IMG/VR virus record: IMGVR_UViG_3300028794_000188
Coordinates: 1 to 22,938 of that record
From: a virus
Strand: one strand, 5' to 3'
DNA length: 22,938 bases
The notes beneath the pieces are model-generated. The model ran no database searches and was not told the DNA's origin. It was given only the letters and a program-made list of their open reading frames with translations. How positions within the stretch are numbered: position 1 is the first letter of the stretch; each line of letters opens with the position of its first letter. Positions 1 to 8,461 of this stretch are shown one piece after another. The position numbers and the translations under genes are program-made.

Positions 1-459
1 ATGAAAACTTCTTATAAATTCAAAAACGCCCAACAGTTGGGGGAGTTGATAGACGATTATTTTTTATACATCAAAGGCGAGTATGAATTAACGCAGCCAA
101 AAGGACGATCGGCAAAGCCAAGTCAGAAAATTTATAGTCGCGAGCCCGAATTCCCTACCATTAGCAGCCTGGCTTTATTCCTGGGATTTAGTAGTATGAC
201 GGATTTTAAGCAATATGAAGGGATGCGAAACTATTCAAGGCCTTTTAATCATGCCAGGCTGCGTATTGAAGCCGCATACCAACAATTACTTTTTGAAAAG
301 CCAACCGCTACCATATTCGCACTGAAAAGCATGGGCTGGAACGATAAACAGGAAGCGACTAAAACATCAACCGAAAGCCACAAAACCCTCAAGGTCGAGA
401 TAACCAGTACCGGCCCGAAACCTGCATCTACCGAAAAGGAAGTGGATGTTTTAATTTGA
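1..459 (+). CDS. Terminase small subunit (gp3-like DNA-packaging protein)
   Basis: This 152-residue protein probably recognises phage DNA and brings it to the large terminase for packaging. The N-terminal helix region resembles the opening of gp3-type small terminases (a phrase like 'F.NAQQLGELIDDYF', residues 7-21). Next comes 'PTISSLALFLGF' (residues 52-63), the usual helix-turn-helix entry of these proteins, and then a helical stretch ending in 'ATIFALKSMGWNDKQE' (about 103-118), a phrase typical of the family. The last 30 residues are rich in Thr, Ser and Lys and look disordered. The gene begins at base 1 of the window with a plausible ATG, so an earlier start cannot be excluded. The large terminase follows directly, which is the standard pairing. 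The family assignment rests on recognised motifs only. Confidence 0.85.
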   Translation: MKTSYKFKNAQQLGELIDDYFLYIKGEYELTQPKGRSAKPSQKIYSREPEFPTISSLALFLGFSSMTDFKQYEGMRNYSRPFNHARLRIEAAYQQLLFEKPTATIFALKSMGWNDKQEATKTSTESHKTLKVEITSTGPKPASTEKEVDVLI

Positions 460-487
460 GAATTTGAAAATGAATAGCCCAATGACC

Positions 488-531
488 AATGACAGCGAAG
501 CGAATGACTAATGACAGCGAAGCGAATGACC
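488..531 (+). repeat. Two tandem 22-base units over the terL start
   Basis: Units at 488-509 and 510-531 are identical except for the last base (T versus C). Each contains AATGACAGCGAAGCG. The repeat covers both possible start codons of the large terminase gene, and because 22 is not a multiple of three the two units are read in different frames. Similar 'AATGAC/AATGAAC' wording appears before the gene at 5662. Confidence 0.85.
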
Positions 532-1781
532 AATTAACCAACGACCCCAAATTTGAAGTATCCATCCTGTTTGGGCAAAATTACAATACCGACGCCCATG
601 TTGTGGTAAACCAGGGCGGCACAAGCTCGGGTAAAACCTACGCTATTGGGCAGGTACTATTTTGCATAGCATGCCAGGCGCCCAAACAGGTTATAACCAT
701 AGTAGGCCAGGATATTCCAAATTTAAAAGCAGGCGTACTGCGCGATGCCTTATCTATTTACAATAGTTCGGCAGTATTGCAAACGGCGGTAAAAAGCTAT
801 AACAAAACCGACAGGATATTTGAGTTCCACAACGGTACCATCATAGAATTTAAAAGCTACGCCGATCCGCAGGATGCAAAATCGGGCAAGCGCGACTACC
901 TGTTTATAAACGAAGCCAATGGCATCAACTACGCGGTTTATACCGAGCTGGCCCTACGCACCCGCAAGCGAATTTATATAGATTATAACCCTAACAGCAC
1001 CTTTTGGGTACATGAACAGGTAATAGGTAAACCCGGCGTACAAACTATTATATCTGATCATCGTCATAACCCCTTTTTGGATGATGCCATCAGGACCAAA
1101 ATAGAATCGCTAAAAACCGAGGACATCGAGCTTTGGAAAGTGTATGCCCGCGGTATTACCGGCAAAATTTCGGGCCTTATATTTCCCAACTGGTATATTT
1201 GCGAAAACATACCCGCCGAAGCCAGGCTCATTGCCACCGGTTTAGATTTTGGTTTTACCAACGACCCAACCGCCTGCCTGCAAGTATACCAGCAAAACGG
1301 CGAGCTATGGATACACGAATTGATATACCAAACCGGGCTCACCAATACCGATATAGCCACGAGGCTAAAAGCCGAAGGCCTGAGCCTTAAAACCGAGATT
1401 ATTGCCGATAGCGCCGAGCCAAAATCGATAGAAGAATTTAAACGCATGGGCTGGTACATTACCGGGGCAAAAAAAGGTGCCGATAGCATCAACAACTCCA
1501 TTGATATACTCAAACGGTACAAAATAAATGTAACCCGCGCCAGCGTTAATTTGCGCAAGGAGCTCGACCGTTATAAATGGCGTATCGACCGTAGCGGCAA
1601 AACTATTAACGAAGCTGTAGATTCCTACAACCACCTCATCGATGCGCTAAGGTATGTGGCTTTAAATAAACTGACAATAAATAACCCCGGGAGAAAATTA
1701 AGATCGCGACTGCCATATAATCCTAAAGCAACCATCCGCAGTGTATTTGACGAGCTGATAAGCCCACAAGGCTTCGCTTAA
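489..1781 (+). CDS. Terminase large subunit (ATPase/nuclease)
   Basis: This 430-residue protein is the packaging motor that cuts concatemeric DNA and pumps it into the prohead. The ATPase half shows a Walker A motif GGTSSGKT (residues 43-50), a Walker B DYLFINEAN (136-144, with the catalytic Glu near 142) and DYNPNS (165-170). The nuclease half shows LDFGF (252-256), IIADSAEPKSI (304-314) and HLIDALRY (382-389); these supply the metal-binding Asp residues expected of the RNase H-like fold. The layout and motif wording fit the PBSX/Terminase_3 group, and the length is normal. The start is uncertain: ATG 489 and ATG 504 are both in frame, and both lie inside a 22-base tandem repeat, so the first 10-20 residues are repeat-encoded. 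Conserved sequence begins at about residue 22. Confidence 0.95.
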   Translation: MTAKRMTNDSEANDQLTNDPKFEVSILFGQNYNTDAHVVVNQGGTSSGKTYAIGQVLFCIACQAPKQVITIVGQDIPNLKAGVLRDALSIYNSSAVLQTAVKSYNKTDRIFEFHNGTIIEFKSYADPQDAKSGKRDYLFINEANGINYAVYTELALRTRKRIYIDYNPNSTFWVHEQVIGKPGVQTIISDHRHNPFLDDAIRTKIESLKTEDIELWKVYARGITGKISGLIFPNWYICENIPAEARLIATGLDFGFTNDPTACLQVYQQNGELWIHELIYQTGLTNTDIATRLKAEGLSLKTEIIADSAEPKSIEEFKRMGWYITGAKKGADSINNSIDILKRYKINVTRASVNLRKELDRYKWRIDRSGKTINEAVDSYNHLIDALRYVALNKLTINNPGRKLRSRLPYNPKATIRSVFDELISPQGFA

Positions 1782-1888
1782 AGTTATTTGCAAATACCAT
1801 CAAAAAAAGCACAACAACAAATTCAAAAAAACTTTGCGGCTCTGCGTCTTTGCGCGAAAAAAGTTATCCCCCCCCTTCCAATTTTGTT

Positions 1889-2596
1889 ATGATAGAAAAA
1901 ACATTAAAAACAACTACAGGCAAACTGCAAATCAAAATCCCTACGCAGTTAAGCGATGTTACGCTTGGGCAAATGATGGCCATGCAGGCCAAACCCAATT
2001 TAAATGATATTGAAGCCATCAGCATTTTATCGGGGATAGCTATTCACGAACTTCAGCAGGTAAAAGATGCCAACGATTTTCTTGTTTTTGCCGATAGTGT
2101 ACTGGTACTGGCATACCAGATCAAATACCTGTACAACAGCGACGCGATACCCAAACAAGTAAGTTTCCTGCTGCCCGGCGAAAACCGGCCAAAAACAGTA
2201 AAAGTACTGGATAACCTATCAGTTGAACCGGCCGGCGCTTTTATGGCCGCGCGGGAGATTATTGCCGAAGAAGTAAACACCCACATTAAACAATTTGGCG
2301 AAGAGGATTGGAAAGAAAACTTCAATCCATCGTTAAACGCCTGTTGCCAGGTACTGGCCCACTATTTTTACTGCCGGGCAACAGGCAAACCCTACAACGA
2401 ATACCAGGCCGAAGAATTTACAAACCAGGTAAAAAACATGCGGGTAACGGAGGCACTGCCCATATCCAAACATTTTTTTTCCTGTTATCCCAGCTTATCG
2501 AAACCGAGAACAAACTTCTGGCATCGCCTGCAACAATTTTGGAAAAACGGGCTGGCATACAATCGTTCGAAAAGTTTAAATATATCAACACCATAA
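1889..2596 (+). CDS. Putative tail assembly chaperone, unshifted (G-like) form
   Basis: Read without frameshifting this gives 235 residues. I chose ATG 1889 over an upstream TTG at 1850 because the extra 13 residues (Pro-rich, read through a C-run) are read from intergenic repeat sequence. The protein is mostly helical and soluble, with a beta-like N-terminus (residues 1-20) and the phrase 'LSDVTLGQMMAM'. No enzyme motif is visible. The coding character is convincing up to about residue 197; after the T-run at 2473-2480 the last 38 residues (rich in Arg, Trp, Asn) look like a shadow frame, and the real coding signal moves to the -1 frame. This layout matches lambda gpG/gpGT-type tail chaperones, which bind the tape measure protein during tail assembly. 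The role is inferred from this architecture and the neighbouring tail genes, not from a recognised family. Confidence 0.6.
   Translation: MIEKTLKTTTGKLQIKIPTQLSDVTLGQMMAMQAKPNLNDIEAISILSGIAIHELQQVKDANDFLVFADSVLVLAYQIKYLYNSDAIPKQVSFLLPGENRPKTVKVLDNLSVEPAGAFMAAREIIAEEVNTHIKQFGEEDWKENFNPSLNACCQVLAHYFYCRATGKPYNEYQAEEFTNQVKNMRVTEALPISKHFFSCYPSLSKPRTNFWHRLQQFWKNGLAYNRSKSLNISTP
2473..2480 (+). promoter_or_regulatory. Candidate -1 ribosomal frameshift site (T8 run)
   Basis: Eight consecutive T (…CCAAACATTTTTTTTCCTG…) sit where coding character moves from frame 1889 to the -1 frame. In the zero frame the codons are CAT TTT TTT TCC, so T TTT TTT (2473-2479) is a perfect X XXY YYZ heptamer. I see no strong hairpin or pseudoknot just downstream. 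Confidence 0.6.
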
Positions 2597-2736
2597 ATGC
2601 CCTCGCCGATGGCGACATCACCAAATGGGATACCATCCTGAATATGCCTTACGAAAGGGTGCTCACTAAGCTTCTTCTCAATAAAACCGAAGCGGAGTAC
2701 CAGAAAAGGTATGGGGAAATTAGTCGGGAGTTCTAA
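2479..2736 (+). CDS. Frameshift extension of the tail assembly chaperone (T-like part)
   Basis: This is the downstream half, in the -1 frame relative to 1889-2596. Joined at the slip site it adds 85 residues to the first 197, giving a 282-residue product. The extension has clear coding character (for example 'INALADGDITKWDTILNMPYERVL'-type helical sequence, quoted in part as ADGDITKWDTILNMP) and ends at a TAA at 2734-2736. The frame is open back to an ATG at 2308, but the 5' part (2308 to about 2470) is Arg/Gly/Pro-rich shadow of the other frame. No other ATG precedes the real part, so independent translation is unlikely. Alternatives to programmed frameshifting are transcriptional slippage on the T-run, or a one-base sequencing or mutational deletion in a T9 run. 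Confidence 0.6.
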   Translation, partial: FLLSQLIETENKLLASPATILEKRAGIQSFEKFKYINTINALADGDITKWDTILNMPYERVLTKLLLNKTEAEYQKRYGEISREF

Positions 2737-2783
2737 GTTTTGAGTTTAAACCCTTGAGCGCCCGAAACCCTAAAAATAAAAGA

Positions 2784-2889
2784 GTCATGCCGAACTTGTT
2801 TCGGCATCCCACATGCTAAGTCTGCTACCTGCAAATCGAAAGTAAGTCGGCTACCGTCCTGTGGGATCATGAAACAAGTTCAGGATGAC
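2784..2889. repeat. Long inverted repeat between chaperone and next tail gene
   Basis: Arms at 2784-2812 and 2861-2889 are 29 bases each and complementary at 24 positions, with a 48-base loop. The left arm holds its own perfect 8-base stem (ATGCCGAA…TTCGGCAT at 2787-2807). This could fold as a nested RNA hairpin or act as a terminator or processing site. The wording (…GAACTTGTTTC…) is a type I associate with dispersed intergenic repeats in Sphingobacteriaceae. Confidence 0.75.
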
Positions 2890-2924
2890 TATACGTTCAA
2901 CGTTTTCAACTCTCCTGCTTTAAA

Positions 2925-2956
2925 ATCAATAATTCACTAAATCAATAATTCACTAA
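2925..2956 (+). repeat. Two tandem 16-base units before the 2964 gene
   Basis: Two identical copies of ATCAATAATTCACTAA (2925-2940 and 2941-2956) end 7 bases before the ATG at 2964. Related 'TCAATAATTCA' wording recurs before the genes at 15642 and 16406. Confidence 0.85.
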
Positions 2957-2963
2957 TTAAAAA

Positions 2964-3404
2964 ATGCGCAACCAAATAGAAACCATCGTACAATCATTAA
3001 CCGGCGGCCCAACGTTTGCATACGGTACCCAAAACGAGTTAAACACCCTGGCCGATGATAAAACTTTTCCGTGTGTGTTTATGTACCCCCTGCAGCCCAT
3101 CGAGGTATCGCCGCAGGTAAACGGATCTGTTGATAACACATTTACCATTTATCTTGAATTCCTGTTCAAAACCGATTTCGGGCAGTTTACTGCCGATAAC
3201 GAAACCTATGTGCAGCAGGCGCTGCAAATGGCTAACCAGTTTATTGTAAAAGCATCAAAGTACCGCGAAGGCGAAGGCCGGTACTTCCGCATAAAGGCAG
3301 GCATCAAGGCAAAATGCCTGCCCGTTTATAATAAGTTTGATGTAAATACTACGGGGATTGGGCTAACCATCACGCTGCCAACCATGTACTACGATACATT
3401 TTAA
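2964..3404 (+). CDS. Small phage protein, possible tail terminator/completion protein
   Basis: This 146-residue soluble protein has no signal peptide or membrane segment. It has a helical start (residues 1-12), then alternating beta-like and helical sequence (FPCVFMYPLQP at 36-46, TFTIYLEFLF at 59-68), a helix (about 82-96) and a final beta-like 'TTGIGLTITLP'. Size, fold impression and position between the chaperone and the large tail proteins suggest a tail terminator or head-tail completion protein. I recognise no definite family and this is inference. The ATG follows TTAAAAA, the A-rich start context used throughout the window. The next gene begins 37 bases downstream, so the two are probably co-transcribed. 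Confidence 0.7.
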   Translation: MRNQIETIVQSLTGGPTFAYGTQNELNTLADDKTFPCVFMYPLQPIEVSPQVNGSVDNTFTIYLEFLFKTDFGQFTADNETYVQQALQMANQFIVKASKYREGEGRYFRIKAGIKAKCLPVYNKFDVNTTGIGLTITLPTMYYDTF

Positions 3405-3441
3405 TCTGACCTAAACACCTAAAAATCAAAACAATAAAAAT

Positions 3442-5514
3442 ATGGCTATAGTAGCAAACATCACCATTACCAACACCACCAGCCCCAGCGACGACCAGGT
3501 TTATGGCGACGGTCACATTTTTTTAACCGATTCTGAAACCAACCAGCCGGTAAACGGCAACAATGTTGTTGTAACCTTCACCCAAAATGTCAACGGTAAC
3601 ATTTCCACGCGGTCGGTCACCATACCGGGGCAGAGTATTAAAATATTTTCGGGCCTTATTGCCGATAAAATAACGGGGTATTTTGTAACGTTTAGTACAC
3701 CGCAGCTTGGTACCGTTCCAGATCCGCCGCCACCTGTAAACACCTGCGACCTGAAGATCAATTTTATCCACGTAGATAAGCCCGAATCGGCGCCCGGCGC
3801 AGCCGATGCCCAGGTTACGGTTAACGCGTCGTCAACCTATGGCCCTATCCTGTATAGTATCGATCTGGGCGATACGTGGCAGGCATCAGCTACATTCTTC
3901 AACCTTAGCGGCGGCCTGCTTTCCGTGTTAGTTAAAGACGCCAATAGCCTTGGCTGTACGGCCAATGGTTCGGTAAACATCCCTACACTAACCGACCTTT
4001 TGATCAGCGATCCATCAGTAACCATCGGCGGCAATACCTCCCGCTGGAACGCGGCATTTAATCCCGTGGTGTTCACCTATCAGCGTAAAGATTTTAGCGT
4101 ATCGGCCGTTACCACCAATTACGAAGCCGGCTACGCCTGCATCACCCTAAACACAAACCTAACCAACCTGGCCGGCGACTACCTGGTAAAAACCGGCGAC
4201 AAAATTTACATCAACGCCGGCTTTTACCAGGGTGTTTATGAAATAGTAAAACCTTATACGTATAATCAGCTGGTTATAAAAACCCCATTTGTTGGCGATG
4301 CAACCGGTTTTATCAACATTAACAATTTGCGCCCGTACTATAAGGTAATTACACAAATTACCTATATAGATAAACTCACCGGCCGCCAGGAAACCATCAC
4401 CTCAAACAACCGGCCTGATAGCACAGGGCTGGTAAAGGCAGATTTATCAAACTTTTTGCAAAGCCTTTTGCGCCCCGCCGATAACAGCGATTATACCCAA
4501 ACCAATTTTCGCGACGATAACCTGAGCGCCAGCTATCAAATACAGTATGCCCAACATTGGGACGATGGTACAACCGACGGCCACACCTCGGCCTTTGTAA
4601 ACCTTGCCAATCCTTATTACCTGGTTTACGCCGCAAAGCAACTGGGCGAGCAATATGGCGGCAACCTGGCAGCATATGTCCCTTTTGCCCAGGTTACTGA
4701 TGCTAATCAACGCGCCCGCTGGATAACTGATTTTACCGAGCCGGCCTACTCTATAGGCTATCCTTTTGATATCGGTTTTATTTACAGCGAAGAGATGGTT
4801 GGCCGGCAATTATATTGCGAATTAACCTTGCTGGATATTAACCGCCAGCCATTAGCCGGCGGCACCCAGGTAAGCAGCCTGCTTAACGAAGATGGCTCAT
4901 GGCTGTTAAGCCAGGATGGCAGCAAATACCTTATTGCCGGGCAAAACCAGGTAAGTTTTCCTGTTCCCGGCCAGTTAGGCTTAAACCGGCTGATGATTAA
5001 TAACAGCTTCCCGCGCGAGGCATTTTACTTTAACCTCACCCTTAAGTATGACGATGAGCATGGCACACATACCATAACCCAAACGCAGACTATAAGGATA
5101 GACGATGCAGTAGACGACCAATCTGTTTACCTGCGATGGATAGGCCTGAGCGGTTCATGGAATTATTACCGTTTTGTTTTTAACCAGGAGCTTAGCCTCG
5201 ATGTACAAAATGCCACCATCATCAAAAACTACGTACACGATTGGGAAAACCAGCAGGGCATTGAAGAAGTGATCAGCAAAACTGCCGGCCAAAAAATGAA
5301 GGTAATGGCCGAAGACCTGTCGGTAGCTGATATCAAAGGCCTCCAATCCATCAAATACTCGCCCAAAGTACAAATGCTGATCAACAAAAACCCGGTAAAA
5401 TGGCAAACCATCGTCATCAACACCGCCACCTTCAGCGAATACGAAACCCGCAACGGCCAGGCCCCTTTCAGCATCACGTTTAATATGCCATCGATAAATA
5501 TACAAACGCAATAG
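3442..5514 (+). CDS. Large tail-tip/baseplate protein with SprB-like domain
   Basis: This 690-residue protein is probably a structural component of the tail tip. Residues 1-92 form a beta-rich domain, followed by a Pro linker (DPPPPV, 94-99). Residues about 103-182 resemble a SprB-type repeat of gliding Bacteroidetes: 'YSIDLGDTWQASATFFNLSG' and 'LSVLVKDANSLGC' correspond to the usual 'YS.D.G.tw.....f.nL..G.ysv.VkDa..C'. The remaining 500 residues are mixed beta sequence with aromatic clusters and a C-terminal 'VYLRWIGLSGSWNYYRF' (about 560-576), wording I associate with Bacteroidetes phage tail proteins. No enzyme motif or signal peptide was seen. It lies between the completion candidate and a second tail protein of nearly the same size. 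A distal-tail/baseplate role is inferred. Confidence 0.75.
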   Translation: MAIVANITITNTTSPSDDQVYGDGHIFLTDSETNQPVNGNNVVVTFTQNVNGNISTRSVTIPGQSIKIFSGLIADKITGYFVTFSTPQLGTVPDPPPPVNTCDLKINFIHVDKPESAPGAADAQVTVNASSTYGPILYSIDLGDTWQASATFFNLSGGLLSVLVKDANSLGCTANGSVNIPTLTDLLISDPSVTIGGNTSRWNAAFNPVVFTYQRKDFSVSAVTTNYEAGYACITLNTNLTNLAGDYLVKTGDKIYINAGFYQGVYEIVKPYTYNQLVIKTPFVGDATGFININNLRPYYKVITQITYIDKLTGRQETITSNNRPDSTGLVKADLSNFLQSLLRPADNSDYTQTNFRDDNLSASYQIQYAQHWDDGTTDGHTSAFVNLANPYYLVYAAKQLGEQYGGNLAAYVPFAQVTDANQRARWITDFTEPAYSIGYPFDIGFIYSEEMVGRQLYCELTLLDINRQPLAGGTQVSSLLNEDGSWLLSQDGSKYLIAGQNQVSFPVPGQLGLNRLMINNSFPREAFYFNLTLKYDDEHGTHTITQTQTIRIDDAVDDQSVYLRWIGLSGSWNYYRFVFNQELSLDVQNATIIKNYVHDWENQQGIEEVISKTAGQKMKVMAEDLSVADIKGLQSIKYSPKVQMLINKNPVKWQTIVINTATFSEYETRNGQAPFSITFNMPSINIQTQ

Positions 5515-5661
5515 GATTTGGGATTTCGGATGTCCGATTTCGGATTTATTTGATTTTGAAATTCACCAATAACAGCGCAGACTACCCGGCGACATGACCA
5601 ACGATAGCCCGCCGAAAAGCACCAATGAACTAATGAACCAGTGAACTAATGAACCAACAAG
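5515..5661. repeat. Word-like repeats in the gap between the two large tail genes
   Basis: The left part repeats GATTTCGGAT-like words just after the stop codon and includes a small palindrome TCGGATGTCCGA. The right part holds TGAACTAATGAACCA twice (5626-5640 and 5642-5656), ending 5 bases before ATG 5662. No gene is seen in the gap. Confidence 0.7.
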
Positions 5662-7740
5662 ATGAACGAATTACAGTTATATATAAATAACCAACTGGTC
5701 GATTTGAGCGAGGACAGCCCAATTGCCCTCAGTTTCCAGATCAATAACCTGGCCGAGGTTAAAAACCAGCAGGGCAATACCAGCAACCAGTTTAAGCTGC
5801 CGCTTACCCAGCGCAACCGGCAAATATTAGGCTTTGCCGATGATGTGGCATTTACAACCAGCCTGCCCTATGATTATTACGATGCCCGCATTATACAGGA
5901 TGGGCTGGAGATTGTGCCATACGGCATTGCGCAACTCAACAACATCGAACAAAATACAGCCAGTATTACCGTACTAAGCGGCAATGTTGACTTTTTTGAT
6001 GCTATTGAAGGTAAGCTGTACGATATGGGCGATAGTACAACGCCTTACGGCATCAACAAACCCTTTGATACCTATCAGCATAAGTGGAATGTGGAGAATG
6101 TTGTTGCATCGCAAATAAAAACCGATGGCTGGATATGGCCGGTTGTTGATTATGGCAACCTGGTTTACAATTTTGCAGGTGATAACGAAATTAATGTACG
6201 GCAGCTAAGGCCGGGCTTTTTTATAAAAACAGCTATCGATTTGATGCTGGCGAGTAACGGCTATAAGGGCACCGGTTCATTACTCAAAAACCCGGTTTAT
6301 CCCCTGCTGATAGCCCAGTTCAGTAATGATAATTTTGTACATGGCACCGATTACCAAAACCAGCCGGCCACCAATGGCAGTATTGTTTATAATGGTTTAA
6401 ATATCAATGTATCAAGGGCAAAAAATTCAGGCTTACAACCCGGCGGCGAAATCGGCTTTAGCAATATCCAATCCGATCCTAACAGCCATTATGCCAACAA
6501 CAGGTACACTGCAAAGGAAATTATCACCGTTGAGGCTACACTCACTATCCCGAAATTCTATTTTTACGGCCGGGCATCTGGCGATCATAAAAGCAGTGTA
6601 GATATCAGCATTGTTTTGGATACCCCAGGCTTGCCAAGGCAATATTTACAAACCACAACCTTTGATTTTAATGATGGTTACGATTCCCCAAGAGATAGCG
6701 GCAGCGGCGGATCTATACAAGCCCACAAAACCTATTTAAACACAGCAATAAAAGCTACCGATATTGAAATGGGCGTTGGCCAGCAGTTATTGGTTGAATA
6801 TGATTTTCATGGCGACGCGCCTTACAATTTCACTATTTATGCCGGGGCTACATTTTCCATCACAGCCCAAAATGAAACGGTATTATACGGCCAGGAAATT
6901 CAATGTGAAAGGATCTTCCCGGATATCAGCCAGAAAGACCTGCTGAAAGATACCTTACAGCGATTTGGCGTTATCTGCCAAACCGATAATACCACCCGCA
7001 CCATTAATTTCGCATCCTTTAAGGATATTGTTGGCAATAGCCCCAATGCAAAAAACTGGACCGGCAAATGCCTCGACCAGGGTAAAACCGTGAGCTTCCA
7101 GCTGGGTGGCTACGCGCAGGTAAACAACATGAAATACAAAACCGACGACAATGTACTACCCAAAAGCTTTGCCGACGCGCAGATAAAAGTAGCCGATAAA
7201 ACCCTGCCCGCTACTGCCGATTTGTTCGAGAGCCAGTTTGCCCCTACCCTTAACCGGCCTTATATCGGCGGTACCGTTGCCCAGATAAAAATGATTGACG
7301 ATACATCCGACGACAACAGCTTTAGCATTGGCGTTACGCCACGGATATTGGTTGATTCCAAAGTACGGCTGGCAGGCAAAACCATCAAATTTACCGATGG
7401 TGATGCAGCCAAGGATATGTTTGTTAACGATTGGATATCGGCACCCTATTTTTACAAGCCCGATGGCGAACATAACCTATGCTTTACCGATATGCCGGGC
7501 AACGGCCAGGGCAAAATGCTGCCGGGTTTAAAAACCCTGTATTATCCCGAACTGGAGAAAATACTGCAGCAAACCAAAAAGGTAGTGCGCTATTTTTTAC
7601 TTACGCCGCGCGACATCCTGGATCTTGACTTGCTGATACCCGTTTACCTGGAGCAGGACAGCTGCTACTACTACATCAATAAAATTGACAGCTGGCGCAA
7701 AGGGCAGCCTACTAAGGTGGAATTGGTGAAGCTGGGATGA
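5662..7740 (+). CDS. Large tail protein, probable baseplate/tail hub
   Basis: This 692-residue soluble structural protein is the second member of the tail-tip pair. Its N-terminus (LYINNQLVDLSEDSPIAL, then EVKNQQGNTSNQFKLPLTQ at about 33-51) is a pattern I recognise from Bacteroidetes phage tail proteins that open a baseplate hub or tail-associated protein. The rest is mainly beta sequence: an inner domain at about 280-400 with 'TVEATLTIPKFYFYG' and 'NFTIYAGATFSIT', and a C-terminal part with 'LLTPRDILDLDLLIPVYLE' and 'YYYINKIDSWRKG'. No peptidase or lysozyme motif is visible. It is followed by two AT-rich morons rather than directly by the tape measure gene. Structural role is fairly secure from context; the exact tail position is inferred. 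Confidence 0.75.
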   Translation: MNELQLYINNQLVDLSEDSPIALSFQINNLAEVKNQQGNTSNQFKLPLTQRNRQILGFADDVAFTTSLPYDYYDARIIQDGLEIVPYGIAQLNNIEQNTASITVLSGNVDFFDAIEGKLYDMGDSTTPYGINKPFDTYQHKWNVENVVASQIKTDGWIWPVVDYGNLVYNFAGDNEINVRQLRPGFFIKTAIDLMLASNGYKGTGSLLKNPVYPLLIAQFSNDNFVHGTDYQNQPATNGSIVYNGLNINVSRAKNSGLQPGGEIGFSNIQSDPNSHYANNRYTAKEIITVEATLTIPKFYFYGRASGDHKSSVDISIVLDTPGLPRQYLQTTTFDFNDGYDSPRDSGSGGSIQAHKTYLNTAIKATDIEMGVGQQLLVEYDFHGDAPYNFTIYAGATFSITAQNETVLYGQEIQCERIFPDISQKDLLKDTLQRFGVICQTDNTTRTINFASFKDIVGNSPNAKNWTGKCLDQGKTVSFQLGGYAQVNNMKYKTDDNVLPKSFADAQIKVADKTLPATADLFESQFAPTLNRPYIGGTVAQIKMIDDTSDDNSFSIGVTPRILVDSKVRLAGKTIKFTDGDAAKDMFVNDWISAPYFYKPDGEHNLCFTDMPGNGQGKMLPGLKTLYYPELEKILQQTKKVVRYFLLTPRDILDLDLLIPVYLEQDSCYYYINKIDSWRKGQPTKVELVKLG

Positions 7741-7765
7741 TGCTAAAAATAAATTTCTTGGCTTA

Positions 7766-7797
7766 TTTGCAACAAACAAATGTGTTTATTATCTTTA
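7766..7797 (+). promoter_or_regulatory. Bacteroidetes-type promoter for the first moron
   Basis: A -33 box TTTG (7766-7769) and a -7 box TATCTTTA (7790-7797) are separated by 20 bases, close to the Bacteroidetes primary-sigma consensus (TTTG, about 19-20 bases, TAnnTTTG). Transcription would begin about 7804, roughly 20 bases before ATG 7826. Confidence 0.6.
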
Positions 7798-7825
7798 CCA
7801 ATAAAATTAGCAAAACCTTATAGCA

Positions 7826-8374
7826 ATGCCTAAAAACAAAACGACTATTGAAAGAAAGTATATAATTGCAGCCATAGTTGTGTTAATAATTGTTCTGGGC
7901 TGTTTTTTTAGGGTTTACATAATTGCCGCATATCAAACATTAACATTTAAAGTTGTAAAACCGGGCGATAAGTTTTACGCCACAGATGAGTTTGCACAAA
8001 GTTCAATACCAAAATCCTTATTTTGGCTGGTAATTAAAAAAACGCCCGCAGAAATTGATAAAATGGACCTGTCTGCAGAGAAAAAAATCGCTCTAAAAAA
8101 GCGTCTAACTGGTTTAGCTAACTTTAAAATAATTGATTCTGGAGCAGCATTTGTAGGAGACAGCTTACGGAAATACAAAACCTTATTTCTTGGAGAATGC
8201 CTGGATACAACATCGGCTCAATATAAAGATGTTGTTGATATAAGCAAAATGAGTATTAATAAAAAAGTTATTAACTTAAAATATAATAATGCCGATGCAA
8301 TTCCCGAAGGCTATAAAATTTTAGACGATAGTTTCTACATGCGATCTTACGGCTACGGTTTGGATGTTAAATAA
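7826..8374 (+). CDS. Membrane-anchored moron protein, paralogue 1
   Basis: This 182-residue protein is not from a family I recognise. Residues 1-10 are basic, residues 11-36 form one transmembrane segment, and about 145 polar residues follow, so the bulk should lie in the periplasm. Shared blocks with the next gene are PGDKFYATDEF (46-56), AEIDKMDLSAEKK (75-87), DSLRKYKT (112-119) and IPEGYKILDDSFYMRSY (159-175), showing that the two are tandem duplicates. It is visibly more AT-rich than the flanking tail genes and has its own promoter, so it looks like a moron: a gene inserted in the late operon and expressed on its own, often in the lysogen. Superinfection exclusion or lysogenic conversion are the usual roles of such genes, but nothing in the sequence proves either. 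Confidence 0.75.
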   Translation: MPKNKTTIERKYIIAAIVVLIIVLGCFFRVYIIAAYQTLTFKVVKPGDKFYATDEFAQSSIPKSLFWLVIKKTPAEIDKMDLSAEKKIALKKRLTGLANFKIIDSGAAFVGDSLRKYKTLFLGECLDTTSAQYKDVVDISKMSINKKVINLKYNNADAIPEGYKILDDSFYMRSYGYGLDVK

Positions 8375-8389
8375 CTTATTAAACTATTA

Positions 8390-8423
8390 TTTGAGCTTGC
8401 CATTTGATCGATTTTTAATTTTA
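8390..8423 (+). promoter_or_regulatory. Candidate promoter for the second moron
   Basis: TTTG (8390-8393) and TAATTTTA (8416-8423) are 22 bases apart, a weaker match to the same promoter type as at 7766. The leader that follows (8436-8459) matches the leader of the first moron (7797-7820) at 21 of 24 bases. Confidence 0.45.
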
Positions 8424-8461
8424 TCGATTAGTCCCACCAATATAATTAGCAAACCTTTATC

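Noticed and set aside
1064-1558. 164-codon minus-strand open frame
   Set aside because: It is antisense to the conserved nuclease half of the large terminase.
1850-1888. TTG at 1850 as start of the chaperone gene
   Set aside because: The added residues come from intergenic repeat wording and a C-run; ATG 1889 has normal context.
2308-2478. Upstream part of the 2308-2736 frame as an independent gene start
   Set aside because: Its Arg/Gly/Pro-rich sequence overlaps clearly coding sequence of the 1889 frame. Only the part after the T-run looks like protein.
4447-4809. 120-codon minus-strand open frame
   Set aside because: It is a shadow of the large tail protein at 3442-5514, with no recognisable motif and no promoter.
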